A stretch of 64,000 nt of DNA from Pleurostoma richardsiae (taxonomy: Eukaryota > Ascomycota > Sordariomycetes > Calosphaeriales > Pleurostomataceae), in contig JANBVO010000062.1 of assembly GCA_030052745.1 (NCBI GenBank), positions 62,001 through 126,000 on the forward strand, read 5' to 3'. Numbering within the stretch: position 1 is the first letter of the stretch; the number at the start of each line of letters is the position of its first letter. The notes under the pieces were generated by a model. That model was not told where the DNA came from. It searched no databases and was given only the letters and a program-made list of their open reading frames with translations. A program made the position numbers and the translations under genes. Of the stretch, positions 24,450 through 35,992 are shown piece after piece.

Positions 24450-26683
24450 GCTTGTACCTCTTCTCAGCCCCCTTCTTCTTGCTTGTGGGTAGAAAAGCAG
24501 GCTTTGTGTGTTGGCTTACTGTCTCCCAGATGGCTCTTCGAGGATTCGATATGGAGGGGTAGAATCACTCACAAAACCGCGGTCTTATTCAGTCATATAT
24601 TTCAGCACATCGCCTGGTCATTAGCTATCGGTCTTCCGCTTATCATGCTTTCGTACTCGTCTGTCAGCCTCTTCTGGGCCCTAGGTAATGTAGAACATGA
24701 TCGAACGAGGCATGCCGTCCCAACAACAAGAAGACGGAACGGCTCTGCCTCAACCTCGCTCGGACGAAAAAGGTGGAGGATTATACGAAATGCAGTGCTA
24801 GCGGGATTACCCAGACTGTCAATCGTGGTCAGAATGTTCTCTGCTAACCTCTACCCTCTCCCAGGATGATGCTTCGTCCGGAATGCCTCTGATTGCCAAT
24901 CGCTCGATCTTCGCTTCTGAGCCGCCATTTATACGGCCACAGTGCTTCTCTGGCTTTCCACCTAGCTCGAACGAGACGAAGCGTATGTCCGACATGTAGA
25001 TGGCTATATATTAGCAGGAAGGGGGTTCATTTCGACGGAGCCTTATCCGACTGTCACCCCCTGAGAATGAGCGTCTCGCCCGAAAAGCCAGCCTCGGGAG
25101 AATCCCCAGCAATCAAAACCATATATATGTCTCACCCGTGCCGTATGTACACGGTATCTCGACCTCGTCCCGTCTCCATGTCGATCTTCCGCCTCTCGTA
25201 TTGACGACGGCTAACCGAAGCCCTCGCCAACGGCAAAATGCATTGATTTTCTCGATGATGAATGGCCCCTGACGAAGGTTCTCGAAAGAGAGTTTCTATT
25301 TGCGCTATTCTTTACGACTCGATCTGTATTTCGTGGAATTGGCATGTGCCTACGACGTGGGATGCTCAGATTTTCATCGATCAAGAAACCTACCTACCCT
25401 CATATCCTACCCACCTCTAAGTCCGAACGACGTAGAAAACAGACTGCGTCTTTGAATTATAGTGTCACTGGAAAAATATATTTAGCAACGCTCTCTCCAA
25501 TACGTTTTGGCAACGACCAAACCATCGTTTAAACACTACGGTTTAGCAGATTGTAACCAAGAACAGACATAGCATCTGAAGCAGCAAGTAAACTGTAACG
25601 TCATCTCTCATACTTTACGCAAGCCTAGGGCTGCTACCAATCCAAATCTGACTCGTGCTGAAGTAGCAACTGAAAGGAAATGGAAGATATGCCTACGAAA
25701 CGAGTCTTTCTGTGAGTACCATCAAGGTGCGAATATGTGGAGTCCAGGAAGCTTTGAAGCTTTTGGCGCCCATTAGCCTACTGCTCTACCAAAAAGAAGA
25801 AAAAAGTTTGTGTCTATTGCGAGAGGCCTGAAAGCTCATCAATGTCCCAGGTACTTGCCTGATATTGGCCTTTGCTCCCTGCTACGCTGGGCATGCGCCT
25901 GTGGTAGTGGGTGGGAATATAAGAGACAGTAGGTCATTAGCAGGCAAGACGTTGAGATGCCGCTCCGATCCTCCGTAGAAGATCATCGCCGGCCGGCTCC
26001 GTGCTCGGAGACACGAGCCTTCGAAGCTCCGTGACCGACCGATGGCAACATTATTGGTGTGGGGTTGGCGAGCCAATGAGGCCGGCGTCCCATCCCAGAG
26101 GACATGCCGCAAATCCGTGCTGCTCCTGCGTGGGCCTGATGTCACCGTAGTGGTGCTGTCACGGGGGAGGTCCGCTTGTACCGCACGCGCAAGATTTGGC
26201 AGCGCAGAGACTTTTGCGACCGAGCTTAAGGATCGTTCCATGCGGGAGCTTTTCCCTCACCCTCCTCTGGCTCCTCCGATTTCGTAACGTCCCGTCACCG
26301 AAGGGGATCGATCCCAAACCTTTCTCCGCAATCTGCTTTGCTGTTTTTGTCTCATTTCTCTACTCCGTAATCACTCTTCATTGCCGCCACTCTCCTCTCT
26401 TCTTCTTCGATCCTTGTGGCGACGTCATTCGGTGGCACGAACCGAACGCGCCCATCCCTTTATCGACCGATAACTTTAAGGAAGCGAGCCGTCATTCGAG
26501 GCCACGACGATAAAGCGGAGGCGAATCTCCAGCACTTCGAATTAATAAACATCACCTCCAGCCGCGACGCACGCACAACCGACCTCTCCTCGGACTTTCA
26601 GCACATACATACGATCCAAGCACTAATCTCGCGCCTCTCCTCACTGCGAGGCTTTTCACGGCCGCGCTCGGCGCTTCCCCGCG

Positions 26684-28609
26684 ATGGCGTGGTCTAAATC
26701 TACCCGCATCAAGGTGATGCTATGCATCGACATCGTCTTCTTCTCGGTTGAATTGATCGTCGGCCTCGTTGTCCAGTCGCTGGCCCTCATGGCAGATGCC
26801 TTTCACATGGTGAGTGCTGCTGCGATGGGAACACTGTTGCTTGAGAGGAAAGATGCTGACACAAGCACGATCAATCTAGCTCAACGACATTATCTCCCTC
26901 TTCGTCGGATTATGGGCTGTCCGGGTTGCTCGCAAGGCGACTACTGACAAATACTCCTACGGTGTACGTTCTACCCTTCTGACAAGATCTCGGGTGGTCG
27001 GTGGCTAATATCTCGGCTTCAGTGGTTGCGCGCGGAGATACTGGGCGCCTTCTTCAACGCGGTCTTCCTCATTGCGCTGTGTGTGACCATCATACTCGAC
27101 GCGATAGTCCGATTCATCGAGCCACCTGAGATCTCGAACCCACAGCTTATTCTCATAGTTGGCTGCTTTGGTCTTGCCTCGAATCTAGTTGGCTTCCTCG
27201 TGTTGGGAGGACATGGGCATTCGCATGGCGGGGACGAGCACTCGCATGACCATGATCATGACCACAACCACGAGGAGGAGCACTCGCACGCACACAAAGG
27301 TGATAGCATCTCCGCCGCCGAAGAGGGTCGAGCAGTTCATCAGAACGGGGAGCCGGCGGACGAGAGCGGCCGGCCGGCCGATCTGCTGCCAGAGGCAGCT
27401 GTAGCAAGATATCACGCGCGGCCAGCGCAACAAGCACAACAAGCCCGCCACATCACATTTGGCCAGACGGATGACGCGCAGTCTGACACTCTGGAGAGAG
27501 GCGGCAGCCGGGCATCTGTCAATTCTCGTGGACGGCCACGCAGACGTGCCGGTAGTGTGCGACACGGCCGCCTGACCAGCATCGAGGACATCAGCATTCA
27601 CCCTGCAAGCTTCCGCCAGGAGATCATTGCCGCTAGCAAGCCGCAGCTCGACGAGGAGACTGAGGAGTCAGGAAGTGACACGGAGAATGCTGATGACAAC
27701 CCCTTTACGGATGAGCCGGAGCCCACCGAGGAGACGCCGCTGTTCAACGGTAACGGCTTCAAGCACAACGACGATCATGAGTCGCACTATGGTACACGGC
27801 GATCGCTGTCCCGGCGCAGCAGACGGGACTCAGGGCTGCACACGCTGCACAACCACAACAAACCGAAGAAGCCAGGCCAGAAGAGCCATGGCCATAGCCA
27901 CGGTGACATGGGCATGAACGCCATGGTCCTGCACGTCCTAGGTGATGCCCTTGGCAACGTTGGTGTCATCGTCACGGCCTTGATTATCTGGCTGACGAAC
28001 TGGCCCGGCCGGTTCTACGCCGACCCGGTCGTGTCTCTCTTCATCACGCTCATTATCCTCCGGTCTGCCCTGCCGCTCACAAAGGCGAGTTCCAAGATCC
28101 TCCTGCAGGCCACGCCCGAGCACATCGAGGTCAACGACCTCCGCGAGGACATCCAGGCGCTGCCAGGCGTCGTCAGCTGCCACCACATCCACATCTGGCA
28201 GCTGTCGGACACGCAGATCGTCGCGTCACTGCACATCCAGGTGGCGTTTCCCATCTCTGAGGCCGGCGGCGAGAAGTACATGGAGCTGGCCAAGCGTGCC
28301 CGCAAGTGCCTGCATGCGTACGGCATCCACAGCGCGACGATCCAGCCTGAGTTCTGCCTCGACGCCGACCACGAGGACGCCCACCGCCAGGACGCGGCGG
28401 CGGGCTTCGACGGGCCCCCCGACGCCCACGACGGCGCGTCCCTGGAGAGGAGGGCCAGCCGGCCCATCGGCGACACGTGCCTCCTGGAGTGCATCGACAA
28501 CTGCGTCGGCAAGGGCTGCTGCGGCGGCATGGGGTCGCCGCCCGTCAACAGCAGCCACTCGGCGCACAGCCACGGGCACGACGAGCATGATGGGCATGAC
28601 CATCACTAA
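26684..28609 (+). CDS. ZRC1: CDF-family zinc transporter (Zrc1/Cot1-like)
   Basis: Cation-diffusion-facilitator Zn2+/H+ exchanger, expected in the vacuolar membrane where it stores excess zinc. Three exons, 26684-26809, 26880-26963 and 27023-28609, give 598 residues with phase-0 introns of 70 and 59 bases. Transmembrane helix 2 carries the zinc-site signature HMLND (split by intron 1, His41) and helix 5 carries HVLGD. Two HxxxD motifs of this kind mark zinc-selective CDFs, as opposed to DxxxD manganese members. A His-rich cytosolic loop (about residues 140-165, HSHDHDHDHNH-type) lies after helix 4. A long acidic and Ser-rich linker follows, then a second His patch (SHGHSHGD) before helix 5. 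The C-terminal domain has the usual HHIHIWQL strand, and the tail ends in a Cys/His-rich stretch (GKGCCGG to HDHH) that may bind metal. Orthology to Zrc1 rather than Cot1 is by recall only. Confidence 0.92.
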
Positions 28610-29493
28610 GAAAAAAGGAGACATGTCTGTCTGTTATTTTACTTTGTTTGTATCAAACTTATTCCCCTGGTTTTGAAAGATCTATGAGGTTCAGTGGAGG
28701 AAAGCCGCCGGCCACGAAGCCGCTGTGGCTACGAGACCACCTAGGAGACACGCTCCCGGAAGGGAGCCAAGGGAGCTTGTCGGAACCAACTGCGGCGTTT
28801 ACGGAGCTAATATCAGTTCGGTTTTGGCGTTAAGGATCGTACGTCATACAGGGCACGTAATATTGTTGTCCACAGGCCGGGAGGAAGGGGCCTCAGCGAA
28901 GATGAGAAGGACTCTCTCTCACGGAGTGCGTGCTGAAAGTAGCGCGCACACGCTTTTTCTACTGTGTATATGTGCTGGAGAGGATGTCCATAGTCTAATC
29001 GATGCGTTGTACAAGGTGTGCTTCTTTTCGTTATGTGCCCGGCAGTCTTATTGCTTCACTACCCTTCTTTGTCGGACTGAAGGTAAGCGTTTCGTTTTAC
29101 CTGTGACTGCCTCTCCTAGGGTCTAGACGGGCGCGTCTCTGAAGGATTCGAAACCGAGGACCATATCTTGAACGCCTCTTTTGTAGGGCCTCCCTTCTCT
29201 AGGCATAGCAGCAAGAGTCAGCCCCTCGGCACTTTTGCCTCGGCAGACTGATGCTTCTTAGATGATGAGCAGTCTGAACCTCCTGTTTGCGACGTCAAAG
29301 AGAAGTTGTGACCATGGAGCAAATCGTTTTGTATTGACGCCAGGCCTATACGATGCCTCTTCTAATACCATCATAATCATCGGATCACATTGAAACATTA
29401 TGCATAACCGCATATATGATACCCTCACCGAACGCCATGTGCCGCACCGCACAATATAAACCAAGTCGCCGACATGATATTGAGATCTAGCCT
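28610..29493. other. convergent 3' spacer
   Basis: About 880 bases between the zinc-transporter stop and the F-box protein stop. It is AT-richer just after 28610 (ATTTTACTTTGTTTG), consistent with 3' untranslated sequence. No gene is seen. Confidence 0.45.
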
Positions 29494-31101
29494 CTACTCG
29501 CCCATACCGTAGCTCTTCACCCTGCTGAAGAAAAACGGCTTGTAGTGCTTGAGCCCGAACTCGGACCAGTCGTCCGTCAGCTTGTTGTAGCTGTAGAAGC
29601 CCTTCCACAGCAGCTTGTTGTTCCTGGCGGCGCCGCCGCGGCCCACGCTCGCCAGCGACAGCTCCATGCTGTACATGTACTTGGGCCCCACGCCCTCCGT
29701 CTCGATGAACAGGTCCCCCTCCGCCTCCTTGGGGTCCGCGCCGCCGCCCGGCGGCCCGTCGTCCTGCGCCGACGACAGCCGCCAGCGGCCCCACAGCGCG
29801 CCCCGCACCACCGCGGAGGGCAGGTGGGCGCCGGAGCCGTCGCGGTGCAGGGCGAGCGCCTCGCGGTTCAGGTGGTGCACGACGGCCGCGGGCTCGTCGG
29901 TGGTCAGCAGGCTGACGGCGGTGCCGTCGCGGAAGAGCCGCAGGTAGCGGTAGTAGGTGACGATGTGGACGGGGCTGTTCCAGGTGATCTGGTTGGCGTT
30001 GGCCTGCCCGGAGCGGATGTAGTTGACGGTGCTGATGTAGCACCCGTTGAAGCGCACGCGCGGCCGCTGCCGGAACATCCGCAGCCACGACGACGCGTAC
30101 GCGCTGCGCAGCGCCGTGTTGGTCGCTGCGAGGGCCTCCGCCTCGTGGCGGCGCGCGGCGGCGTCGGGGGAGTCGTCCAGCAGGAGGGCGTCGCCGAGCG
30201 GGCCCCAGGACACGTCCCGCTGCCAGTGGTAGTGCATCCCGCCGAAGCCGAACTCGGTCCCCAGGCACACGCGACGCCAGATGCGCTCCTCGGTGGCGGC
30301 GAGCCACGCGAACCGCTTGCACACTTGCGCCAGCCGGACGAAGTCGCCGACGTCTAGGACTGCGACGTCTTGGAGGATGTGGACGAGGAGCTCTTCGGGC
30401 AGGTTGGCGATGGGACAGGGGGGCGGGTCCATGCCCTCAATTTCTGGCGCAGCTGGCTGGATTGACAACTCGGCAAACCCGGCGATGAGGTCCTTCATCG
30501 ACTGCGGTTGGGCATGTAGGGATTCCTTGGCTGAGGAGGTTGCAGCAGCAGGAGTAGGTGTGGCTTTCGAGGGCGGCGGAGCTGGGAAATGCTTATTCTT
30601 GAACTTCTGATCCACTCGGTGGTCCATCTATTTCATATCATTGTTAGTCGACTCTTGTCTTGTCACTCCCTGCAAGTTTGAACATACCCTGAAGGCTTTG
30701 CGGTACAGCCGGAGGCTGTCGCCAAGGCTCCCCTGGGCCTCCTTCTCCACTGCCCTCTCGTAGTATTCTACGGCAGTCACCGGCTCTTGCTCGCTCGGTA
30801 AGCCCTGATCTTGCTGGCCATCTGATTGCGAGGTCTGCTCGGTAGGGTCAGGGACAGCATCGTCGAATACTAGGCCTGGAACGTAGCCGTCGTCATTGTC
30901 TTGGACGGCGACCCTTCCTGCGGCGGCCAATGGCCGTATCCGCTCTGGAACGGCGGCGGAAGCCTTGGAAGAAGATTGCGACTGTCTCCTCGACTGTTTC
31001 TGTTGCTCGTTCCCTGGCGCATTGGTTCTTGCGCGCACCTCGGCTCGCCATTGCTCGCGGAACGACTCGAGATCGGGGTTGAGCTCGCCGGACGTATTCA
31101 T
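29494..31101 (-). CDS. F-box protein of the Hrt3/Pof7 (FBXO9-like) family
   Basis: Substrate adaptor of an SCF ubiquitin ligase. Exons 31101-30688 and 30627-29494, with a 60-base intron, give 515 residues. Residues 1-100 are disordered and Gln/Ser-rich. Residues 110-150 form a TPR/MIT-like helix pair (AVEYYERAVEKEAQGSLGDSL) typical of FBXO9 and Hrt3. A 60-residue linker follows, then the F-box, beginning IANLPEELLVHILQDV and ending near RIWRRVC at about residues 210-260. The C-terminal half contains the family block FNGCYISTVNY and closes with FFFSRVKSYG just before the stop. In yeast and fission yeast the family links SCF to ubiquitin turnover of few known targets, so the target here is unknown. 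It shares a 1.1 kb divergent promoter with the mitochondrial carrier. Confidence 0.88.
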
Positions 31102-32185
31102 CGTCTTGGCGGGGTCGAGTGGGCTGACAAATAGAGAAGAGTATATAGGGATGCCAACATATGAACAGAGCCTGAGGGAATATGTTTAGTGAATCTATGC
31201 TAGCATAAGCAGAACATCTATGATTAATGATAATACTGAGAATATGAGGATGTTGGATGTTGTATGGTGATAGTACTTCGAAGTTAGTTCCGTTGTGGCG
31301 TCTGGAGATGGAGGGAAATCCTTATCGGCTCTTATCAGTCAATCCATCTCGTCCGGCGAAACTCCGAAGTGCTCCCTGGGCGGGCGCAAGTCGTGTCATT
31401 GAGGGTCGCTACAGGTTTGATGTCAGGAGATGACGACCTGAGATCAAGCGCTCTAGTAGTGACACTTTCACTGACAGAGAAGTCAGGTCGTGCAGTATCG
31501 TCTTTGCACTGGAGTCAAGCCGGACAGTGATGGAAATCTATGACTGGATATTTCCGTATTGGAACCTTCCGTAGGTATCGACCATATCACATTATCACAG
31601 TCCAAGATGAATCGGACTCCGGGTACGAGTTCCCTGTTCACTTGAGAATCTGGGTGGCTGTAATATTCTGATCTCTCTACTCTCCGCCGCCTGTCTATGC
31701 CGTATCTCCGAGGGAGTCAGTCATGTTGACGACATGGAGCCATGAGTGTCCCATACGCTCACAGCGTCGACTCATCATCGAGCCTCTAGCGAAGTCGGTC
31801 TCCCTGGTATCTTATCAAAAGGGGAGCTTGGGCCCTTGGAGCACCTCTTTGGCCAATGGCAGCAGCCAATGTGGGGGTGACATCATCTAACATTTTGCTC
31901 GGCTCGCTCCAAAAACGCCGCCGCCTCTCCGTTCTCCGGTAAAAGCCGCGCCCGGGGGGAGCCATTCATAGAACCACCCCGAAAACTGCAACTTTTCCAC
32001 TACTCCGAATAAATGAAGAGGCGAATCCACCCACGACATTCCGGCGTCGCACACGTCTAGCCAAAACTTTTGCGCAACTCTCCTCCGCCAAGAGGGCCAT
32101 CGTCGGATCCCTCTTTCTCCAGACACGCGCTTTTGCGTGACTGGAAGAAATCCATCGTCCGCGCCAACTCGGATGTTTATCGGCC
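31102..32185. other. bidirectional promoter between the F-box and carrier genes
   Basis: Divergent spacer of 1.08 kb. It has no coding potential. A CCAAT pair and a TGACATCA word, listed separately, cluster about 300-330 bases upstream of the carrier ATG. Confidence 0.5.
31853..31886 (+). promoter_or_regulatory. paired CCAAT boxes plus CRE/AP-1-like word
   Basis: CCAAT occurs at 31853-31857 and 31866-31870, 13 bases apart, followed by TGACATCA at about 31878. CCAAT is the core of the fungal Hap/NF-Y site and the octamer resembles bZIP half-sites. It lies about 300 bases from the mitochondrial carrier start, a plausible distance for control by the Hap complex. This is a motif match only. Confidence 0.35.
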
Positions 32186-33617
32186 ATGGCGACTCTCGCG
32201 CGAACCAGTGGTGGCCAGGACCACGAGAGGATATCTCCCGATGACTCCTTCAGCTTGCCGAACATGCTGCCCACAGACCACGAGGGCGACTCCGAGCCTA
32301 TCGAGATCACGGCCTTCCAAAAGATGCTGTCCGCGACAACTGGTAGCCTGTTGACGGGACTGCTTGGTATGCTCTACGAAACCACAACCCGCTCAGATAT
32401 ATGTCAGGCTTTTCGCTAACCTGCTTGATTCAGTGACCCCCCTGGATGTCGTTCGAGTCCGATGGCAGGCGCAGGGAGTCAAGCAGACAGAACCCCCAAA
32501 GATATCACCCGAGTTCTCCAAACTGACCCTGCGGAACCCGGATGGCTTCCGACCATCAAACCTCGGAGTTACCGCCTGTTGCAGGGAGGTGTTCTTCATG
32601 AATAACAATGCCGAGTATTGTCTCGCGGGCCCACGGATAGACTCCGGTGTCTCGTCAGCGGCCTCGGCGGCGGCGGAATGCTGCGCGGTTGAGCAGACGC
32701 AGCAGAAGACTTTCAACTCTACAATCGACGGGCTGAGGAAGATTGCAAGGAACGAAGGCTTCTTCACCTTATGGCGGGGTCTGTCTCCGACGTTGGTCAT
32801 GGCGATCCCGGGTAATATGATCTACTTCACCGGTTATGAATGGCTGCGGTTCAATAAGAAGAGCCCGATCAACAGGACGTTCAACGATCAGACCGCACCC
32901 TTAGTCGCCGGAGTTGTTGCACGGGTTCTCGCAGCCGCCTCTGTAGGCCCGATCGAGTTATTCCGGACGCGGTTGCAAGCGTCTCACGGCGATACTGCAG
33001 CGGGTCACGTCAAGGACACAATTCACAGCATCCGTGAGATGGTGCATGTGGACGGGTACCGCTCTCTCTGGAGAGGCTTGACGCTTACCCTCTGGAGAGA
33101 TGTGCCTTTCTCGGGGATGTACTGGTGGGGCTATGAGATGGTACGAGGAAGATTAACGGATGCTCGCGAACAGCGCAGGGGTCGCGAGATCGAGTCAGAC
33201 GGGAGCATCGGCCGACATCGCCGGAGATCGCAGAGCCGGGAGAACCACCGGGACACCTTCATGGACAGCTTCATAGCCGGAGGACTGTCGGGGGCTTTTG
33301 CCTCTATAGCGACGATGCCCTTCGACGTGGGCAAGACGAGGACGCAGGTCTATCGCCACAGCGGGAAGAAGAGCGCCGTGGACGCCGCCGGAAAGGCCGC
33401 GGCCGCCCCGGAGGAGAACAGCATGGTGCAGCTCCTCTGGCACATCTTCAGGACGGAGGGTGTGGCCGGGCTGTTCAAGGGCTGGATCCCGCGGACGCTC
33501 AAGGTGGCACCGGCGTGCGCCATCATGATCAGCAGCTATGAGGTCGGGAAGAAGGTCTTCCGCGGCGTCAACGAGAGGGCCCTGAGGAAGGAGATGGAGC
33601 ACGAGCGTGCCCGGTGA
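32186..33617 (+). CDS. MTM1: mitochondrial carrier, Mtm1/SLC25A39-40 type
   Basis: Inner-membrane carrier of the family that supplies glutathione to mitochondria in animals and supports Sod2 metal loading in yeast. Exons 32186-32366 and 32434-33617, with a 67-base intron, give 454 residues, longer than the usual 300. The three carrier signatures are present: PLDVVRVRWQ (repeat 1), PIELFRTRLQ (repeat 2) and PFDVGKTRTQ (repeat 3). The expanded matrix loop after helix 1 (residues about 75-155) starts with NLGVTACCREVFF and carries Cys109, 110, 123, 143 and 144. In human SLC25A39 a cysteine-bearing loop in this position is reported to sense iron-sulphur status, so these residues are candidates for the same role here. 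A second low-complexity insertion (about residues 330-355, RRGREIE to SRENHR) precedes repeat 3. Family is confident; transported substrate is inferred. Confidence 0.92.
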
Positions 33618-34793
33618 ATCGCTTCTCTGTCTTCATTCTGTAATACCAGCATTGCCAGGCGTTTCTGAGAGGGGACACAGCTCACGGCAGAGCGGAATTT
33701 CAACTCCCCCATGGTCTTTTGTGCGAGCATTTATTAGAGCGAGACGACTTACGGGGACTGACGGCAACGGATTATGGTATTCGAAAAGCAAGCTATTGTA
33801 CTACTACTGCAAGATAATTAGGGTTGAGGAACGTCGCAGAAGACATAAGACACGGTTCATTGTCGTACCTCGATGTCTCTGGGGTTCTGTTTGAGTCACC
33901 GCTGACCTGCCACGGTCTGTATCCCAATTACTATTGATCCTAACTACCAGCCAACCCTCGCAGTCCCCCAACCTGCGAACATCAACGGCGAGATCAATAA
34001 TGTTCCAGTAGGCTGCAGAGAAAAAAACATAATGCGAAGAGCAACACCCTTACTGTAGTATTCAGGCCAGGCTTATGTACCTTGGGGCTCCCCTAGCTCC
34101 CCACCCCTAGCTATCAAGTTTCGGGCTGCGGGCTGTACTGGTCTGCGGCAGTGTGACGTCTTCGACAAGTGAACAAAAATCATTGATGGTTCGAGGCTTG
34201 CAGTCGGCCTAACTCGCAGAAAATCCAGAGAATCTGGCATTCAGAGGAGACCTTTGAGACAATTGAATTCGCCCATTGACGCTGGTCTAGATACATGCTG
34301 TCTTGCCTTAATCTATTTGTCGAATGCTTCCTCATCTGTTGTCAGCCCTGGACCTTGCAGCCGCGAGCGGAGTTTCCCCTCCCATTCATCACACGGGCCC
34401 TGCAGGTCGCGTTAATGAACGACGCCAAAACTCGCGTCTCGCAACGCGCCTCTGATAGCCTCTCCAACCTCCAATGAAGCCCGTCCAGTCCCTGCTAGAC
34501 CAGGCTCTCGACTCGCACCATCCCCGGCTCCGCACCGATAGAGCCAGAAACCCTGTCAATTGCGTTGCTCGTAATATAGTCCTGGGAGTCGTCCAGTTTT
34601 TACCTCCAGCAAACTCCTGAGATATCATTCCACCACGTCTAAACTGGCCAACCATCCCAGCATCTTCATCTTCACTCCGGCCAAGCTGACTCCCTCTTCC
34701 ATCTTCCCACCATCTCGTCGTGGTCTCGGCCAGATCACTCTTGCCCTCTTCTCCGCACCAAGAACACACCTCAGCTTCACTCTCCTAGCAGCC
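33618..34793. other. spacer upstream of uracil-DNA glycosylase
   Basis: 1.18 kb between the carrier stop and the glycosylase ATG. The last 200 bases are C/T-rich as in fungal 5' leaders. No gene is supported on either strand. Confidence 0.45.
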
Positions 34794-35992
34794 ATGTCGT
34801 CCTCCCTCAAGCGCAAGGCGGGCACCCTCGGCGGCTCGGACGCTAAGAAGCCCAAGCAGAACGGCAGCATCACTGCCTTCTTCGGTGCTCCCAAGCCTGC
34901 TGCCAACGGCGCTGCCAAGTCCTCTAATGGCAGCTCTGCACCAGAGCCGCCGGCCGTCAAGTTCGACAAGGCCAAGTGGGTGGCCAGTCTGACAGACGAA
35001 CAGCGGAGCCTGCTGCAGCTCGAGATCAACACGCTGGACGAGAGCTGGCTGGCCCATCTCAAGACCGAGATCACGACCAAGGAGTTCCTCGACCTGAAGC
35101 GGTTCCTCAGCCGTGAGACGGCCGCGGGGAAGAAGTGGTTCCCGCCGGCAGAGGATGTGTATTCATGGTGAGTCCTCTACTCGACCCGCGGTCCTCTCAT
35201 TTAGACACATTCATCTCTAACACCCCTTCCAGGTCCCGCCACACGCCCTTCCACACCGTCAAGGTCGTCATCCTGGGTCAGGACCCCTACCACAACCACA
35301 ACCAGGCGCACGGCCTCGCCTTCTCCGTCCGGCCACCCACACCGGCACCTCCCTCCCTCAAGAACATGTACATCGCCCTGCACAATGACTACCCGACCTT
35401 CTCCCCTCCCCCCAACAAGGGCGGCCTGCTCACGCCCTGGGCGGACCGCGGCGTGCTCCTCCTCAACACGTGCCTGACCGTGCGCGCGCACGAGGCCAAC
35501 TCGCACGCCAACCGCGGCTGGGAGCGCTTCACGCAGCGGGTCATCGACCTCGTGGCGACGCGGCGCACCCGCGGCGTGGTGTTCATGGCGTGGGGCACGC
35601 CGGCGGGCAAGCGGGTGCAGAAGGTGGACGGCAAGCGGCATCTGGTGCTCAAGGCCGTGCACCCCAGCCCGCTGAGCGCGGCGCGCGGCTTCTTCGACTG
35701 CGGACACTTCCGCAGGGCGAACGAGTGGCTGGTCACGCGGTACGGGGCGGGCGCCGAGGTGGACTGGAGCCTGACGCCCGGGAAGTCGGTGCTGGAGGCG
35801 GAGGAGAAGGTCGCGGAGGGGGAGATGGCGCCGCCGCCGGTGCCGCGGGTGGAGAAGGTGGAGGTGCCGGGGGAGGAGGACGAGGCGGTCAAGAAGAGCG
35901 CGGCGGCCGAGGTCAAGGCCGTCGTCGGGGAGATGGTAGAGCAGAAGGCGAAGGGAGAGGAGGAAAAGGAGAACGAGAAGGCCGAGGCGTGA
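34794..35992 (+). CDS. UNG1: uracil-DNA glycosylase (family 1)
   Basis: Excises uracil from DNA in base-excision repair, in nucleus and mitochondria. Exons 34794-35167 and 35233-35992, with a 65-base intron, give 377 residues. The water-activating motif GQDPYH has its catalytic Asp at residue 142. The DNA-intercalation motif HPSPLS starts at His268. Other family blocks are LLLNTCLTVR and VFMAWG, and the residues between conform to the UNG fold. The basic N terminus (KRKAG to KKPKQNG) can act as a nuclear signal. It is followed by SITAFF, a PCNA-binding-like box that has Asn where Gln is normal. After the catalytic core there is a 70-residue acidic and Lys-rich tail (EEKVAEGEM to KEENEKAEA) not needed for catalysis and absent from shorter homologues. 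The activity call is firm. Confidence 0.95.

Larger units (their letters stand above)
19869..26683. other. 6.8 kb gene-poor region
   Basis: Divergent spacer between the beta-glucosidase and zinc-transporter start codons. I examined all open frames on both strands, the longest about 180 codons (21535-22077), and none has the composition or motifs of a real protein. The centre, about 23.9-25.9 kb, is AT-richer than the flanks. Visible structure is limited to a TATA-like site near the beta-glucosidase, an AGGTACCT patch, a small palindrome and a 49-base tandem duplication, all listed separately. It may hold noncoding RNA or a decayed transposon, but I cannot identify either. Confidence 0.45.

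Noticed and set aside
29258-30322. 354-codon minus-strand frame overlapping the F-box gene
   Set aside because: Alternative-frame shadow of the F-box protein coding strand, with Arg-rich low complexity.
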